A stretch of DNA of 64,000 bases from an uncultured Paenibacillaceae bacterium (GCA_913056365.1 CAJXLT010000003.1:248001-312000); one strand, 5' to 3'; shown: positions 34,654 through 44,268, numbered from the stretch's first letter. Notes: generated by a model not told the origin, from the letters alone. Translations and numbers: made by a program.

Positions 34654-36975
34654 ATGAAGTTTTCGAACGGTTACTGGATGGTCAGAGAAGGCTATGACGT
34701 GCAAAATCCGGTCGAGATCCGAGATATCCGCACGACCGACCGCACACTGAGTGTGTATGCCGCTACGAAGCGCGTGCAGCGCAAGGGTGACACGCTGAAT
34801 GCGACATTGTTGACTGCCGTGTTCAGTTCACCTCGTCCCGATGTGATTCGGGTGCAGTGGATGCACCACAAGGGCAAGCGGCAGATTGGCCCCGAATTTC
34901 AGCTGTTCGAGCAGGCAGCGCCTGTGCAGATCGAGCAAGATGACGAAGCGGCGACGCTCACGAGCGGCAAGACTACGGTCAAGATCCACAAGGGCGACAG
35001 CTGGAAGGTAGAATATTATTATGACGGCACGCGCTTGACAGGCAGCAACCAGAAGGGCGCAGCTACAATACTAGATCCTGACAAGCAGCCGTACTTCCGC
35101 GAACAGCTTGAACTTGGCGTAGGGGAGTATGTATACGGACTTGGCGAACGATTCACCCCATTCGTGAAAAATGGTCAGAGCGTCGATATCTGGAACGAAG
35201 ACGGAGGAACGAGCAGCGAGCAGGCTTATAAGAACGTGCCGTTCTATGTATCCAATCGCGGCTATGGTGTATTCATCAATCATCCCGAGAAGGTATCGCT
35301 TGAGATCGCATCGGAGACCGTGTCCAAGGTGCAGTTCAGCGTGCCAGGTTCATCCCTCGACTACTGCATCGTTGGCGGTGCCAACCTGAAGGAAGTGCTC
35401 GGCAACTATACTGATCTGACCGGGAAGCCCGCGTTGCCGCCAGCTTGGTCGTTCGGCCTGTGGCTGACGACTTCATTCACGACGAGCTATGATGAAGAGA
35501 CAGTCAATAGCTTCATTGACGGTATGGCGGAGCGGGATTTGCCGTTGCACGTCTTCCACTTCGATTGCTTCTGGATGAAGGAATACCAATGGTGTGATTT
35601 CGAATGGGACAAGGACGTATTCCCAGACCCGGAAGGTATGCTGAAGCGTCTGAAGGATCGCGGGTTGAAGATCTGCGTCTGGATCAATCCGTACATTGCC
35701 CAGAAATCTGCGCTGTTCGATGAAGGCATGGAGAACGGCTATCTGTTGCTCAAGGAAAATGGTGATGTGTGGCAGTGGGATCTATGGCAGGCGGGAATGG
35801 GACTTGTCGACTTCACGAACCCTGCGGCGGTCGAGTGGTATCAGAACAAGCTGCGTGAGCTTGTCGATATAGGTGTGGACAGCTTCAAGACAGATTTCGG
35901 TGAGCGTATTCCGACCGATGTCGTCTATCATGATGGCTCCGATCCGATGAAAATGCACAATTACTATACACAGCTGTACAACAAGGCCGTATTCGACGTA
36001 TTGGAGGAAAAGCTCGGCAAGCATGAGGCGATGCTGTTCGCCCGTTCGGCAACAGCAGGCGGGCAGCAGTTCCCTGTACACTGGGGCGGTGACTGCTCAG
36101 CGAACTATGACTCCATGGCGGAATCACTGCGCGGTGGACTGTCGCTCGGCCTGTCCGGCTTCGGCTTCTGGAGCCATGACATTAGCGGCTTCGAGCGCAC
36201 TGCACCGCCAGACATCTACAAGCGCTGGGTAGCGTTCGGCCTCATGTCCTCGCACAGTCGGCTGCACGGCAACGAATCGTACCGTGTGCCGTGGCTGTTC
36301 GGCGAGGAAGCGGTCGACGTGCTTCGCCACTTCACGAAGCTGAAGTCGACGTTGATGCCGTACCTGTTCAACGCAGCAGTCGAAGCGAACGAGCAAGGCT
36401 TGCCGGTTATGCGTGCGATGCTGCTCGAATTCGACGAAGACCGCAACTGCGACTACTTGGATCGCCAGTACATGCTTGGTGAATCCTTGCTAGTCGCACC
36501 GATCTTCAATGACGAGAGCCGTGCGGACTATTACTTGCCGCAAGGTCGCTGGACTCACTTCCTTACCGGTGAAGTCGTCGAAGGAGGTCGCTGGCAGCAA
36601 GAACAGCACGACTACTTCAGCCTGCCGCTGATGGTCCGTCCGAACAGCCTGATCGCCGTTGGCGACGAAGATCAGCGCCCGGACTATGACTATGCCGACG
36701 GTGTAACGCTGCACCTGTTCGAGCTCGAAGAGGGAGGTCGTGCAGAGGCGCGCGTCTGCAACCTGCAAGGTGAGCCAGCGCTCACTGCATCGGCTGAACG
36801 CAAGGGAGCTGCGATACGTATCCGTCTGGATAGCACAAGCAAGCGGTGGTCGCTCGTACTGCGGGGCATCGCCAGTGTCACTTCCGCTCAAGGAGCGGAT
36901 ATCCAGCCAGAGGAGCAGGGCGTGCGCCTCATTCCGCAGGCGGGTGCCACCACGATCGACGTCGTCTTGTCATAG
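34654..36975 (+). CDS. yicI: GH31 alpha-xylosidase (YicI-like)
   Basis: 773 residues, the usual length for YicI. It releases alpha-xylose from xyloglucan oligosaccharides or isoprimeverose. Catalytic residues are Asp414 in FKTDFGERIP (nucleophile) and Asp480 in FPVHWGGD (acid/base), close to Asp416 and Asp482 of E. coli YicI. There is no signal peptide, so it acts on imported sugars. A good GAAGGAGGAG ribosome binding site precedes ATG 34654. It is probably controlled by the divergent AraC regulator. No matching importer lies beside it. Confidence 0.93.
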   Translation: MKFSNGYWMVREGYDVQNPVEIRDIRTTDRTLSVYAATKRVQRKGDTLNATLLTAVFSSPRPDVIRVQWMHHKGKRQIGPEFQLFEQAAPVQIEQDDEAATLTSGKTTVKIHKGDSWKVEYYYDGTRLTGSNQKGAATILDPDKQPYFREQLELGVGEYVYGLGERFTPFVKNGQSVDIWNEDGGTSSEQAYKNVPFYVSNRGYGVFINHPEKVSLEIASETVSKVQFSVPGSSLDYCIVGGANLKEVLGNYTDLTGKPALPPAWSFGLWLTTSFTTSYDEETVNSFIDGMAERDLPLHVFHFDCFWMKEYQWCDFEWDKDVFPDPEGMLKRLKDRGLKICVWINPYIAQKSALFDEGMENGYLLLKENGDVWQWDLWQAGMGLVDFTNPAAVEWYQNKLRELVDIGVDSFKTDFGERIPTDVVYHDGSDPMKMHNYYTQLYNKAVFDVLEEKLGKHEAMLFARSATAGGQQFPVHWGGDCSANYDSMAESLRGGLSLGLSGFGFWSHDISGFERTAPPDIYKRWVAFGLMSSHSRLHGNESYRVPWLFGEEAVDVLRHFTKLKSTLMPYLFNAAVEANEQGLPVMRAMLLEFDEDRNCDYLDRQYMLGESLLVAPIFNDESRADYYLPQGRWTHFLTGEVVEGGRWQQEQHDYFSLPLMVRPNSLIAVGDEDQRPDYDYADGVTLHLFELEEGGRAEARVCNLQGEPALTASAERKGAAIRIRLDSTSKRWSLVLRGIASVTSAQGADIQPEEQGVRLIPQAGATTIDVVLS

Positions 36976-37031
36976 CCTAGAAGCATCTGTGCCATCCTAA
37001 CGAAAGGCGCAAGCCGGAAGGAGGGATAGGC

Positions 37032-37121
37032 ATGTCGCGCAACGTAGACAATGAGGCGAATAAGCAGATGCGAGGCAATCAGCACGACGATGAATCGGCT
37101 AAGTCGAAGAAACGGAAATAA
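37032..37121 (+). CDS. Small hypothetical protein, 29 residues
   Basis: ATG 37032 follows AAGGAGGG by six bases, an excellent site. The product is very hydrophilic, rich in Asn, Asp, Glu and Lys, and ends in SKSKKRK. It stops immediately before a strong terminator. I recognise no family. The good ribosome binding site, start, stop and terminator make it a plausible small gene, 56 bases after the alpha-xylosidase gene and possibly co-transcribed with it. Confidence 0.5.
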   Translation: MSRNVDNEANKQMRGNQHDDESAKSKKRK

Positions 37122-37158
37122 GCAAAAAAGCCTGCCTTCGTGGCGGGCTTTTTTTGCT
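37121..37158 (+). terminator. Rho-independent terminator
   Basis: AGCAAAAAAGCCTGCC and GGCGGGCTTTTTTTGCT form a stem with a short TTCGT loop and a run of seven T bases. Confidence 0.9.
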
Positions 37159-37377
37159 CATGCTCATGCCATTTACAAAATCTTTATAATTAACGAATGT
37201 TCGGGTTTTACGGCTGCTTGGCGGTAAGTTGCAAACTTTATGCTGCAACGACCAAAATTATCGTGCAAGCCAGAAGGATATTGCAAGGAGGTGTAGAATT
37301 TTGTAAGTTAAGAGGGTGAGTCTAGGTCTATGCTACTAGGATTCATCTGGAATCAGCGTATGAAAAGGTGGGACTTT

Positions 37378-37842
37378 ATGGAGGTTAGGCCGGCTACATC
37401 AGAAGACGAGTCATTCTTATACGAGCTGTATGCCAACACCCGCCTAGAGGAAGTAACGAACTGGGGGTGGGACGAAAGAACGATTGATGGATTTCTTCGT
37501 ATGCAGTGGATGGCTCAGAGACAATCGTATCAGCTGCAATATCCGAATTTGCGCCAGCAGCTCGTGCTTGTCCAAGCACAGCAAGCCGGGCGTGTTTTGA
37601 CATGTGCGGCAGAGAGGGCGCTAATTCTGGTAGACATCTCTCTTCTGCCAGAGTATCGCGGACAAGGAATCGGAACGAAGCTGATTCAAGCGGTTCAGCA
37701 AGAAGCTGCAGAACGGAGGCAGTCCGTTCAACTGTCCGTCCTCCACGATAATCCGGCTGCCAAGCGCTTGTACGAACGGCTCGGCTTCAAGGTTACTGGA
37801 GACTCAGACACACGTTGCCAGATGGAATGGCACAAAGAATAG
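37378..37842 (+). CDS. GNAT family N-acetyltransferase
   Basis: 154 residues. The acetyl-CoA loop is LLPEYRGQGIGTKLI (motif A), followed by LHDNPAAKRLYERLGFKV (motif B). ATG 37378 is preferred: AAAAGGTGGG lies 5-12 bases upstream; earlier in-frame ATGs at 37330 and 37360 are possible. It lies 42 bases before the first of three tail-collar genes, and I recall that this GNAT type often accompanies such trios in bacterial genomes, which suggests it modifies or regulates that system. Its acceptor is unknown. Confidence 0.87.
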   Translation: MEVRPATSEDESFLYELYANTRLEEVTNWGWDERTIDGFLRMQWMAQRQSYQLQYPNLRQQLVLVQAQQAGRVLTCAAERALILVDISLLPEYRGQGIGTKLIQAVQQEAAERRQSVQLSVLHDNPAAKRLYERLGFKVTGDSDTRCQMEWHKE

Positions 37843-37884
37843 TTTGTATGTTCCGACAACATAACTGAAAGGGTGAATCATCGT

Positions 37885-38394
37885 ATGAGCGAATCTTTTG
37901 TTGGAGAAGTTCGCATGTTTGGAGGCAATTTTGCACCACGGGGATGGGCATTGTGTGAAGGACAATTGCTCCCCATTTCACAGTATGAGGCGCTATTTGC
38001 CTTGTTAGGTACGACTTATGGGGGGGACGGACAGACGACGTTCGGTCTGCCTGATTTGCGGGGAAGAGTACCTGTCCATCCGAATGATTCGACGATCAGA
38101 GCTGGCGGTAAGGGAGGCTCGGAAACCGTTACGGTAACCACAAGCCAACTGCCGAGTCATACGCATACTGTGAATGTGATGAGCTCGGATGCAGATTTGG
38201 AAGCGCCGACGAATGCTACGTGGGCTTCAAGTAACTTGGCATACTATTCGAATGGAACATCAGGCGCTCCTGTACCGATGAATCCACAGGCTGTATCAAG
38301 TGTGGGCGGCAACCAGTCGCATAACAATATGATGCCATCAGGAACCATTTCATTCATCATTTCACTGTATGGGGTATATCCATCGCACTCTTAA
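37885..38394 (+). CDS. Tail-collar domain protein 1 (microcystin-dependent protein-like)
   Basis: 169 residues. It has the collar-domain core GNFAPRGWALCEGQLLPIS, a YGGDG turn and GLPDLRGRVPVH, and a C-terminal segment with SHNNMMPS. It matches phage tail-fibre collar domains and the microcystin-dependent proteins (MdpB), usually found as trios without other phage genes. ATG 37885 follows AAAGGGTG; the GTG at 37873 is not preferred. First of three paralogues. Confidence 0.85.
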   Translation: MSESFVGEVRMFGGNFAPRGWALCEGQLLPISQYEALFALLGTTYGGDGQTTFGLPDLRGRVPVHPNDSTIRAGGKGGSETVTVTTSQLPSHTHTVNVMSSDADLEAPTNATWASSNLAYYSNGTSGAPVPMNPQAVSSVGGNQSHNNMMPSGTISFIISLYGVYPSHS

Positions 38395-38412
38395 TCTAAA
38401 GGAGGAATTACT

Positions 38413-38916
38413 ATGGCTGAACCGTTCTTAGGAGAAGTACGCGCATTTCCAATCAACTTTGTACCGAAAGGCTGGGCGGCTTGTGACGGACAGATTTTGC
38501 CGATCAATCAGAACCAAGCCCTATATTCCCTATTAGGCACAGTATATGGCGGGGATGGACGCACGACCTTTGCCTTGCCGAATTTAAAAGGCAGAGTGCC
38601 CATTCATAAAGGCAACGGCGTGACATTAGGCGAATCAGCAGGCGAGTCCACTCATACGCTTACAACCAATGAAATGCCGCAGCACAATCATATGGTATTT
38701 GCTTCTACCAATAACCCTGAAACCGCCAATCCGCAAAATCAGGTATGGGCTTCTCCATCTGTCCCTTCCTATGCTCAGCTGAGCGGCACTGCGGTTAACA
38801 TGAACGTGAATGCACTCGCACATACAGGCGGCAGTCAAGCGCATAACAATATGCAACCGTACGAAGCGATGCAGTACTGTATTGCTCTTACAGGAATCTT
38901 TCCGTCAAGAAGCTAA
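38413..38916 (+). CDS. Tail-collar domain protein 2
   Basis: 167 residues and clearly paralogous to its neighbours: INFVPKGWAACDGQILPIN, YGGDGRTTFALPNLKGRVPIH and SQAHNNMQPYEAMQYCIAL. AAAGGAGG lies just upstream of ATG 38413. Only 18 bases separate it from the previous gene, so it is co-transcribed. No signal peptide; how such proteins reach the surface is unknown. Confidence 0.86.
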   Translation: MAEPFLGEVRAFPINFVPKGWAACDGQILPINQNQALYSLLGTVYGGDGRTTFALPNLKGRVPIHKGNGVTLGESAGESTHTLTTNEMPQHNHMVFASTNNPETANPQNQVWASPSVPSYAQLSGTAVNMNVNALAHTGGSQAHNNMQPYEAMQYCIALTGIFPSRS

Positions 38917-38935
38917 ATTTAAGGAGGTATAAGGA

Positions 38936-39469
38936 ATGGCAGATGCATATATTGGTGAAATCAGAGTATTCGCAGGCAACTTTGCACCTCGGGGCTGGGC
39001 TTTCTGTAATGGAGACCTGATGTCTATTGCGCAGAATACGGCCTTGTTTTCAATCTTAGGTACAATGTATGGAGGTGACGGAAAAAATACTTTTGCCTTG
39101 CCGAATTTAATGGGTCGAGCGCCGATGGGACAGGGCCGCGGACCAGGACTGACGGATCGGCGCGTTGGAGCAATGGTAGGCAGCAGTGAGGTAACCCTGA
39201 TCGAGCCGGAAATACCAGCGCACAACCATCATGCGAATGCGATTCAGGCTCCGGGGGAGTTGTTGGATCCAACTGACAATTTTTGGAGTGAAACCCAGCC
39301 AGGCAGGAGTGGGGAGCAGGAGTCAGTTTACGCTGCAACACCTACTACTTCGATGTCTCCTATGGTGCTATCGACTGCTGGAGCGACACAACCACATAAC
39401 AATATGCAACCGTACTTGGCTATGAACTTTATTATTTGCTTGTATGGAGAATTCCCATCAAGATCATAA
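38936..39469 (+). CDS. Tail-collar domain protein 3
   Basis: 177 residues with the same layout: GNFAPRGWAFCNGDLMSIA, YGGDGKNTFALPNLMGRAPMG and QPHNNMQPYLAMNFIICLY. AAGGAGG precedes ATG 38936. It is the last of the trio and lies 59 bases before the giant SLH protein gene. The three paralogues differ most in the middle, which may make them parts of one assembly. Confidence 0.86.
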   Translation: MADAYIGEIRVFAGNFAPRGWAFCNGDLMSIAQNTALFSILGTMYGGDGKNTFALPNLMGRAPMGQGRGPGLTDRRVGAMVGSSEVTLIEPEIPAHNHHANAIQAPGELLDPTDNFWSETQPGRSGEQESVYAATPTTSMSPMVLSTAGATQPHNNMQPYLAMNFIICLYGEFPSRS

Positions 39470-39528
39470 GAATTCAAAATCAAGTGATGAGGGCTGTATG
39501 AAATTCATTTGTGGAAGAGGTTTTATGT

Positions 39529-42500
39529 ATGGGGAAGTATAGGGAGATGAACGGCCGGATCCAAAAGAAGTGGTCCTTCTCTGATTTTCGTTTATCGTTG
39601 CTAATATTGTTAGTGCTTGTCATGTTCATCCAAATTCATCCTGCAAAAGTATTGGCTAATGTAGCGGATGGTAACTATGATTTTAGTGGTTTAGGCTCTA
39701 CCGATTCTGGTGGGTCTGGATATCAGACATTAGGCGATAAGTTCTTAGTTTCAAATGGCATGGTGCAGGATGGGACAGCTATATACGATAATCAGGATGG
39801 TTCTTTAGAACTAGTGGCGGAAGGAACTGGAGTTGTCAATTCTTTTACTTTCAAGGACTTCGGAATAAGCGGTTTTAATGCAAGTACAACCATCAGTTCG
39901 TTTTCGTTAGTAGCAACACATTCCAATCATACAACTACTGACATTATCATTTCTCCACCATCCAAGGTTATTGGGCAGAGTGAAGTAATGCTGTCGTTCC
40001 TCTATAACGGTAATGCAGAGTTTAATGTGACAGATGTGACGAAATTAACGTTCAATTGGACCATTGATAGCGGTGGAGAAGACACCTTGAATTTTGAAAG
40101 CATTACGATTGCAAATGCGCAAGGATCATCGAACAGTGCGCCAGTAGCCGTGGCGGACACGTACAGTGTGAATGAAGACCAGACATTGAACGAGACAACA
40201 GGTGTACTAGCTAATGACACGGATGCAGATCCATCGGATACGCTCAGTGCTGTTCTAGTGAGTGATGTGAGCGACGGAACGTTGTCACTGCAACCGAATG
40301 GTACGTTCACGTACACACCGGATGCAAATTTCAGCGGAACGGACAGCTTCACGTACAAGGCGAATGACGGCAGTGCAGATTCGAACACCGTCACCGTCAC
40401 GATAACCGTGAACGCGGTGAACGATGCGCCAGTAGCCGTGGCGGACACGTACAACGTGAATGAAGATCAGACGTTGAACGAGACGACAGGTGTGCTGGAC
40501 AACGACACAGACGCAGAAGGGGATACGTTGACTGCGGTGCTGGTGAGCGACGTAAGCGACGGTACATTGTCACTGCAACCGAATGGTACGTTCACGTACA
40601 CGCCGGATGCGAACTTTAGCGGAACGGACAGCTTCACGTACAAGGCGAATGACGGCAGTGCAGATTCGAACACCGTCACCGTCACGATAACCGTGAATGC
40701 GGTGAACGACGTGCCAGTAGCAACGGCGGACACGTACAGTGTGAATGAAGACCAGACGCTGAACGAAACGACAGGTGTGTTGGACAACGACACGGATGCT
40801 GATCCATCGGATACGCTCAGTGCTGTTCTAGTGAGTGATGTGAGCGACGGTACATTGTCACTGCAACCGAATGGTACGTTCACGTACACGCCGGATGCGA
40901 ACTTTAGCGGAACGGACAGCTTCACGTACAAGGCGAATGACGGCACTGCAGATTCAAATACGGTGACAGCGACGATTACGGTTAATGCGGTGAACGACGC
41001 GCCAATTGCTGTGGCGGATACTTACAATGCCCTGCAGAACGAAACGTTAACAGTAAGCGCAGCTGAGGGAGTATTGTCCAACGATACAGATGTTGAGAAT
41101 AACCCGCTTGAGGCAGAAGTCGAGACTGCACCGACCCATGGAGACCTTGTATTGAATGCGGATGGATCCTTCACGTATACGCCGGACACTGATTTCTATG
41201 GTCAGGATACTTTCGAGTATAGAGCAACTGATAACGACTTGGATTCGCTGGCTGCTACTGTAACCATATCCGTAGGTGATGTGACTCCACCTGATGCGCC
41301 ATCTATTGTGCTCAGTGAACCAAACTGGACCCATACAGATGTGACGGCTACGATTACTGGGGAAGCTGGCGGAACGATTGAATATCGGATTGGCGAGGAA
41401 GTTGCCTGGACGGTATATTCGGACGAGATTACCCTGTCTGAAGAAGGGGATTATCTGATCCATGCAAGAGTGACAGATCTATCCGATAATGTGAGTGAAG
41501 TGTCACAGGCAAGGGTACGCATTGATAAGACGGCTCCAGTCATCGAGCTTGTCGGCGAATCGAATATGACCGTTTATCACGACAGTACCTTTGTCGATCC
41601 GGGTGCCAATGTTACAGATAATCTATCAACGGGTCTGACAGCGACTGTGACTGGAAGTGTGTATACGAATACGATCGGTACGTATAACATCCGCTACAAT
41701 GCCGCAGATGCAGCTGGAAATGCTGCGATGGAGAAGAATAGAACGGTACATGTCATACCTAAGCCAACTGGCTTAATCTTTGATGCGACTAATTATGTTA
41801 TGGATGAGAAGGAAACCGCTCCTTTCACTGTTTCTCTGAATTACTCGGATGGCAATGATGTGGAAGTTACAGACTTGAGCTTGTACTCCTTCGATCCGGA
41901 AGGCATTGCGAGCATTGCGAGTAGCGGTGTCTTATATGGAGATCAGGCGGGTACAACTGTAGTTGAAGCGGTATATGGAGGACAATCGGTGCAAGCCAAT
42001 ATTACTGTCCGTCCGATTATAAGCTACTTGCAGTTTGATAACGTCTCTCTTACTATGCGGGATGGCGAGACGCGAACTTTTGCCCTGGAAGCTGTGTACA
42101 CGGATGGCTCGACAGTAGAAATTACGGATACAGCTGCTTACGACATCTCAGACACGAATGTGTTCAGCATGGACACCACCGGAGAACTGACTGCGCTACA
42201 ACCGGGAACAGCCAAGCTGAAAGCTACTTATGGGTCCTTCGAAGTTGAACTGACCGTAAACGTTCAAGATCATAGCAACAACGCCAATCTAAGCAATATC
42301 ACGCTTTCCGATGGAACGTTGACTCCTGCCTTCTCACCTGGAACAACGGAGTACAGTGCATCAGTGGCGCATGCAGTCACAGAAGTTATCATTATAGCAA
42401 CCACAGAAGATACGTATGCCACCGTAAGCATTGACGGGGAAACTGCTGTAACAGGTACGCAAACGGTCACAGTTCCTGTACACGTAGGTCGCAATAAATT

Positions 42501-43851
42501 CGACGTTGAGATTACAGCAGAGGATGGCACCGTTCAAACGTATCAACTAGATATTTGGCGGAGCAATCGCGGCGGCAACACACCGGGCGGTCCGAACAGT
42601 CCGTCGTCATCATCTGATGATTTCGTTATTATCATTAACGGTATGGAAGTGAAGATGATCGGCAATACGGTGGAAGACACTGCGCCGAATGGGCAATCCA
42701 GAATAATTGTTGAACTCGATACAGAGAAGCTCGAAGCCAAGCTGCGTGAAGAAGGCGAGCATGCGAAGGTGATCATTCCTATCCCCGTATCGAAGGATCA
42801 ATTCGTAACGGAGGTGGATGGGGCTATTCTCGAACTCATGCGGTCTCTGCAAGCGGAGTTGGAGATTCAGACACCTACCGTTCACTACGTTCTGCCTTCA
42901 CAATTGCTGAACTTGAACGCTCATGATTCGATTGGTTCCGGGGCGACCTTTCAAGTAACGATAGCATCCTTGACCGAGGAAGAGGCGGAGCAAGTTTCCG
43001 ATCATGCCAAGAATGCCAAGGTTGACACTTTGCTCACGCCTTTCTCCTTCATGATCGAGAGTGTGAAGGGTGACGAGCGCGTAGAGCTCAACCGATTCCT
43101 CGGATATGTATCAAGAAGCCTCAAGCTTCCTGAAGAGATCGATCCAAGCCGTATTACTACCGGTGTGATTGTGCTGCCGCACGGTACTTTGCACCACGTT
43201 CCTACGAAGGTAAGGGAGCAAGATGGAAGCTATTATGCGGATATTAACAGCCTGACGAATAGCGCATATGCGCTTATCTATAACGAAGCAACTTTCGACG
43301 ATGTGCAACATCATTGGTCCAAGGACATCGTGAGTGAAAGTTCATCGCGACTAATCGTCAGTGGAAAGTCTGACACGGAATTTGATCCGAACAGCTCTGT
43401 GACACGTGCGGAATTCGTAGCGATGTTGAACCGAGCGCTAGGCATTAGTCAAGCGAACGGACAGCCTTCGTTCCAAGACGTTCCTCGCACTGCATGGTAC
43501 TATGATGCGGTTGCAATTGGAGAAGAATACGGGCTTGTCACTGGTTTCGCGGATCACACGTTCAAGCCGCGCGCCACGATTACAAGAGAAGAAGCGATGG
43601 TCATGATGAGCCATGCCTTGAAGCTTGCTGGCGTGTCTGATTCACTGACGGATGAGCAGATACAGTCACTGCTCAGCCAGTTCCAAGACAGCACAGAGAT
43701 TAGCACGTGGGCACAAGCTGCTGCTGCAGCTAGTATTGATGCGAAGATTGTGCGAGGCAGCCATCAACTGCTTGCCCCTCAATCGAATTTGACTCGAGCA
43801 GAAGCCGCGACGATGATCATGGGCTTGCTGGAAGCGGCAGATTTGATTTAA
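39529..43851 (+). CDS. Giant SLH-anchored surface protein with cadherin-like tandem repeats
   Basis: 1440 residues. The start is ATG 39529 (GGAAGAGG 8 bases upstream); the GTG at 39511 lacks a site. An N-terminal hydrophobic stretch serves as signal peptide. Residues about 204-490 hold three near-identical 95-96-residue cadherin-like/Big_9 repeats (VNEDQTLNETTGVL, then FTYTPDANFSGTDSFTYKANDG), with a fourth, diverged unit to about 585. Further domains include a DUF5011/HYR-like unit, Big_2-like units and a cadherin-like beta-sandwich (NANLSNITLSDGTLTP). Three SLH modules at about 1256-1440 bind secondary cell-wall polymer. It is an S-layer-associated adhesin or matrix protein, probably linked with the upstream trio. 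Confidence 0.9.
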   Translation: MGKYREMNGRIQKKWSFSDFRLSLLILLVLVMFIQIHPAKVLANVADGNYDFSGLGSTDSGGSGYQTLGDKFLVSNGMVQDGTAIYDNQDGSLELVAEGTGVVNSFTFKDFGISGFNASTTISSFSLVATHSNHTTTDIIISPPSKVIGQSEVMLSFLYNGNAEFNVTDVTKLTFNWTIDSGGEDTLNFESITIANAQGSSNSAPVAVADTYSVNEDQTLNETTGVLANDTDADPSDTLSAVLVSDVSDGTLSLQPNGTFTYTPDANFSGTDSFTYKANDGSADSNTVTVTITVNAVNDAPVAVADTYNVNEDQTLNETTGVLDNDTDAEGDTLTAVLVSDVSDGTLSLQPNGTFTYTPDANFSGTDSFTYKANDGSADSNTVTVTITVNAVNDVPVATADTYSVNEDQTLNETTGVLDNDTDADPSDTLSAVLVSDVSDGTLSLQPNGTFTYTPDANFSGTDSFTYKANDGTADSNTVTATITVNAVNDAPIAVADTYNALQNETLTVSAAEGVLSNDTDVENNPLEAEVETAPTHGDLVLNADGSFTYTPDTDFYGQDTFEYRATDNDLDSLAATVTISVGDVTPPDAPSIVLSEPNWTHTDVTATITGEAGGTIEYRIGEEVAWTVYSDEITLSEEGDYLIHARVTDLSDNVSEVSQARVRIDKTAPVIELVGESNMTVYHDSTFVDPGANVTDNLSTGLTATVTGSVYTNTIGTYNIRYNAADAAGNAAMEKNRTVHVIPKPTGLIFDATNYVMDEKETAPFTVSLNYSDGNDVEVTDLSLYSFDPEGIASIASSGVLYGDQAGTTVVEAVYGGQSVQANITVRPIISYLQFDNVSLTMRDGETRTFALEAVYTDGSTVEITDTAAYDISDTNVFSMDTTGELTALQPGTAKLKATYGSFEVELTVNVQDHSNNANLSNITLSDGTLTPAFSPGTTEYSASVAHAVTEVIIIATTEDTYATVSIDGETAVTGTQTVTVPVHVGRNKFDVEITAEDGTVQTYQLDIWRSNRGGNTPGGPNSPSSSSDDFVIIINGMEVKMIGNTVEDTAPNGQSRIIVELDTEKLEAKLREEGEHAKVIIPIPVSKDQFVTEVDGAILELMRSLQAELEIQTPTVHYVLPSQLLNLNAHDSIGSGATFQVTIASLTEEEAEQVSDHAKNAKVDTLLTPFSFMIESVKGDERVELNRFLGYVSRSLKLPEEIDPSRITTGVIVLPHGTLHHVPTKVREQDGSYYADINSLTNSAYALIYNEATFDDVQHHWSKDIVSESSSRLIVSGKSDTEFDPNSSVTRAEFVAMLNRALGISQANGQPSFQDVPRTAWYYDAVAIGEEYGLVTGFADHTFKPRATITREEAMVMMSHALKLAGVSDSLTDEQIQSLLSQFQDSTEISTWAQAAAAASIDAKIVRGSHQLLAPQSNLTRAEAATMIMGLLEAADLI
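40138..40998 (+). repeat. Three near-identical 285-288-base coding repeats
   Basis: Units begin at 40138, 40426 and 40711 (GCGCCAGTAGCC-type or GTGCCAGTAGCA openings) and are nearly identical at DNA level. A fourth unit from 40999 is diverged. Unit 2 is three bases shorter (DAEGDT instead of DADPSDT). Such identity marks recent duplication or ongoing recombination within the gene. Confidence 0.9.
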
Positions 43852-43866
43852 GTTCATAATGAAGCG

Positions 43867-43926
43867 CACCCTCTCACGGTTACGGTATCCCTAATTGCGG
43901 ATTCTGTACCGAGAGAGGGTGTTTTG
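43867..43926 (+). terminator. Terminator after the SLH protein gene
   Basis: CACCCTCTCACGG (43867-43879) pairs with CCGAGAGAGGGTG (43909-43921) at 12 of 13 positions, followed by TTTTG. It marks the left boundary of the biosynthetic cluster. Confidence 0.8.
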
Positions 43927-44175
43927 TTGTGGAAATGCTGGTTTGTCGGACGTAGCACTTCCCATGGGCGTAACGCGTCTTGAGGCAGTTCCCGACTGTG
44001 TGATGAATGCAACGGAGAAGGCCAATGTGACGTAGGCTATTTGCTTGGAAGTAGTCGAATGCAGCTTCTTCATGTTCTGTGATCATCCTTTCTCAATTGG
44101 ATTAACCCCATATAGTCATCGTAAACAAGGAATATGAAAGGAAGATGAATGAAGGCTTAATGGGAGGTAAAGGTT

Positions 44176-44268
44176 GTGTGGCAGCACATGCAAGTGCTAC
44201 TTCTTCCTTACTATGCAGCATATCTAGTAACTTGTACCTATGTCCTAAGGAAGATTCGTGATGAATAG
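44176..44268 (+). CDS. Possible small hydrophobic peptide upstream of the NRPS cluster
   Basis: A GTG at 44176 has GGGAGG eight bases upstream and opens a 30-codon frame with a hydrophobic centre (QVLLLPYYAAYLVTCTYV) and a charged tail (RKIRDE). It ends 72 bases before the thioesterase start. No family is recognised. It could be a leader or small membrane peptide, or chance; the rest of the 488-base gap holds nothing else I can support. Confidence 0.3.
   Translation: MWQHMQVLLLPYYAAYLVTCTYVLRKIRDE

Noticed and set aside
37885..39469. Prophage tail fragment
   Set aside because: Only collar-domain genes are present, with their own operon signals, a GNAT gene and an SLH protein; no other phage gene is in the window.
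43891..44073. A 60-codon minus-strand frame with a signal-like start (MKKLHSTTSKQIAYVTLAF), suggesting a Phr-type peptide
   Set aside because: Its C-terminal part overlaps the terminator stem, the ribosome binding site is too far (13 bases), and no partner Rap gene is present.
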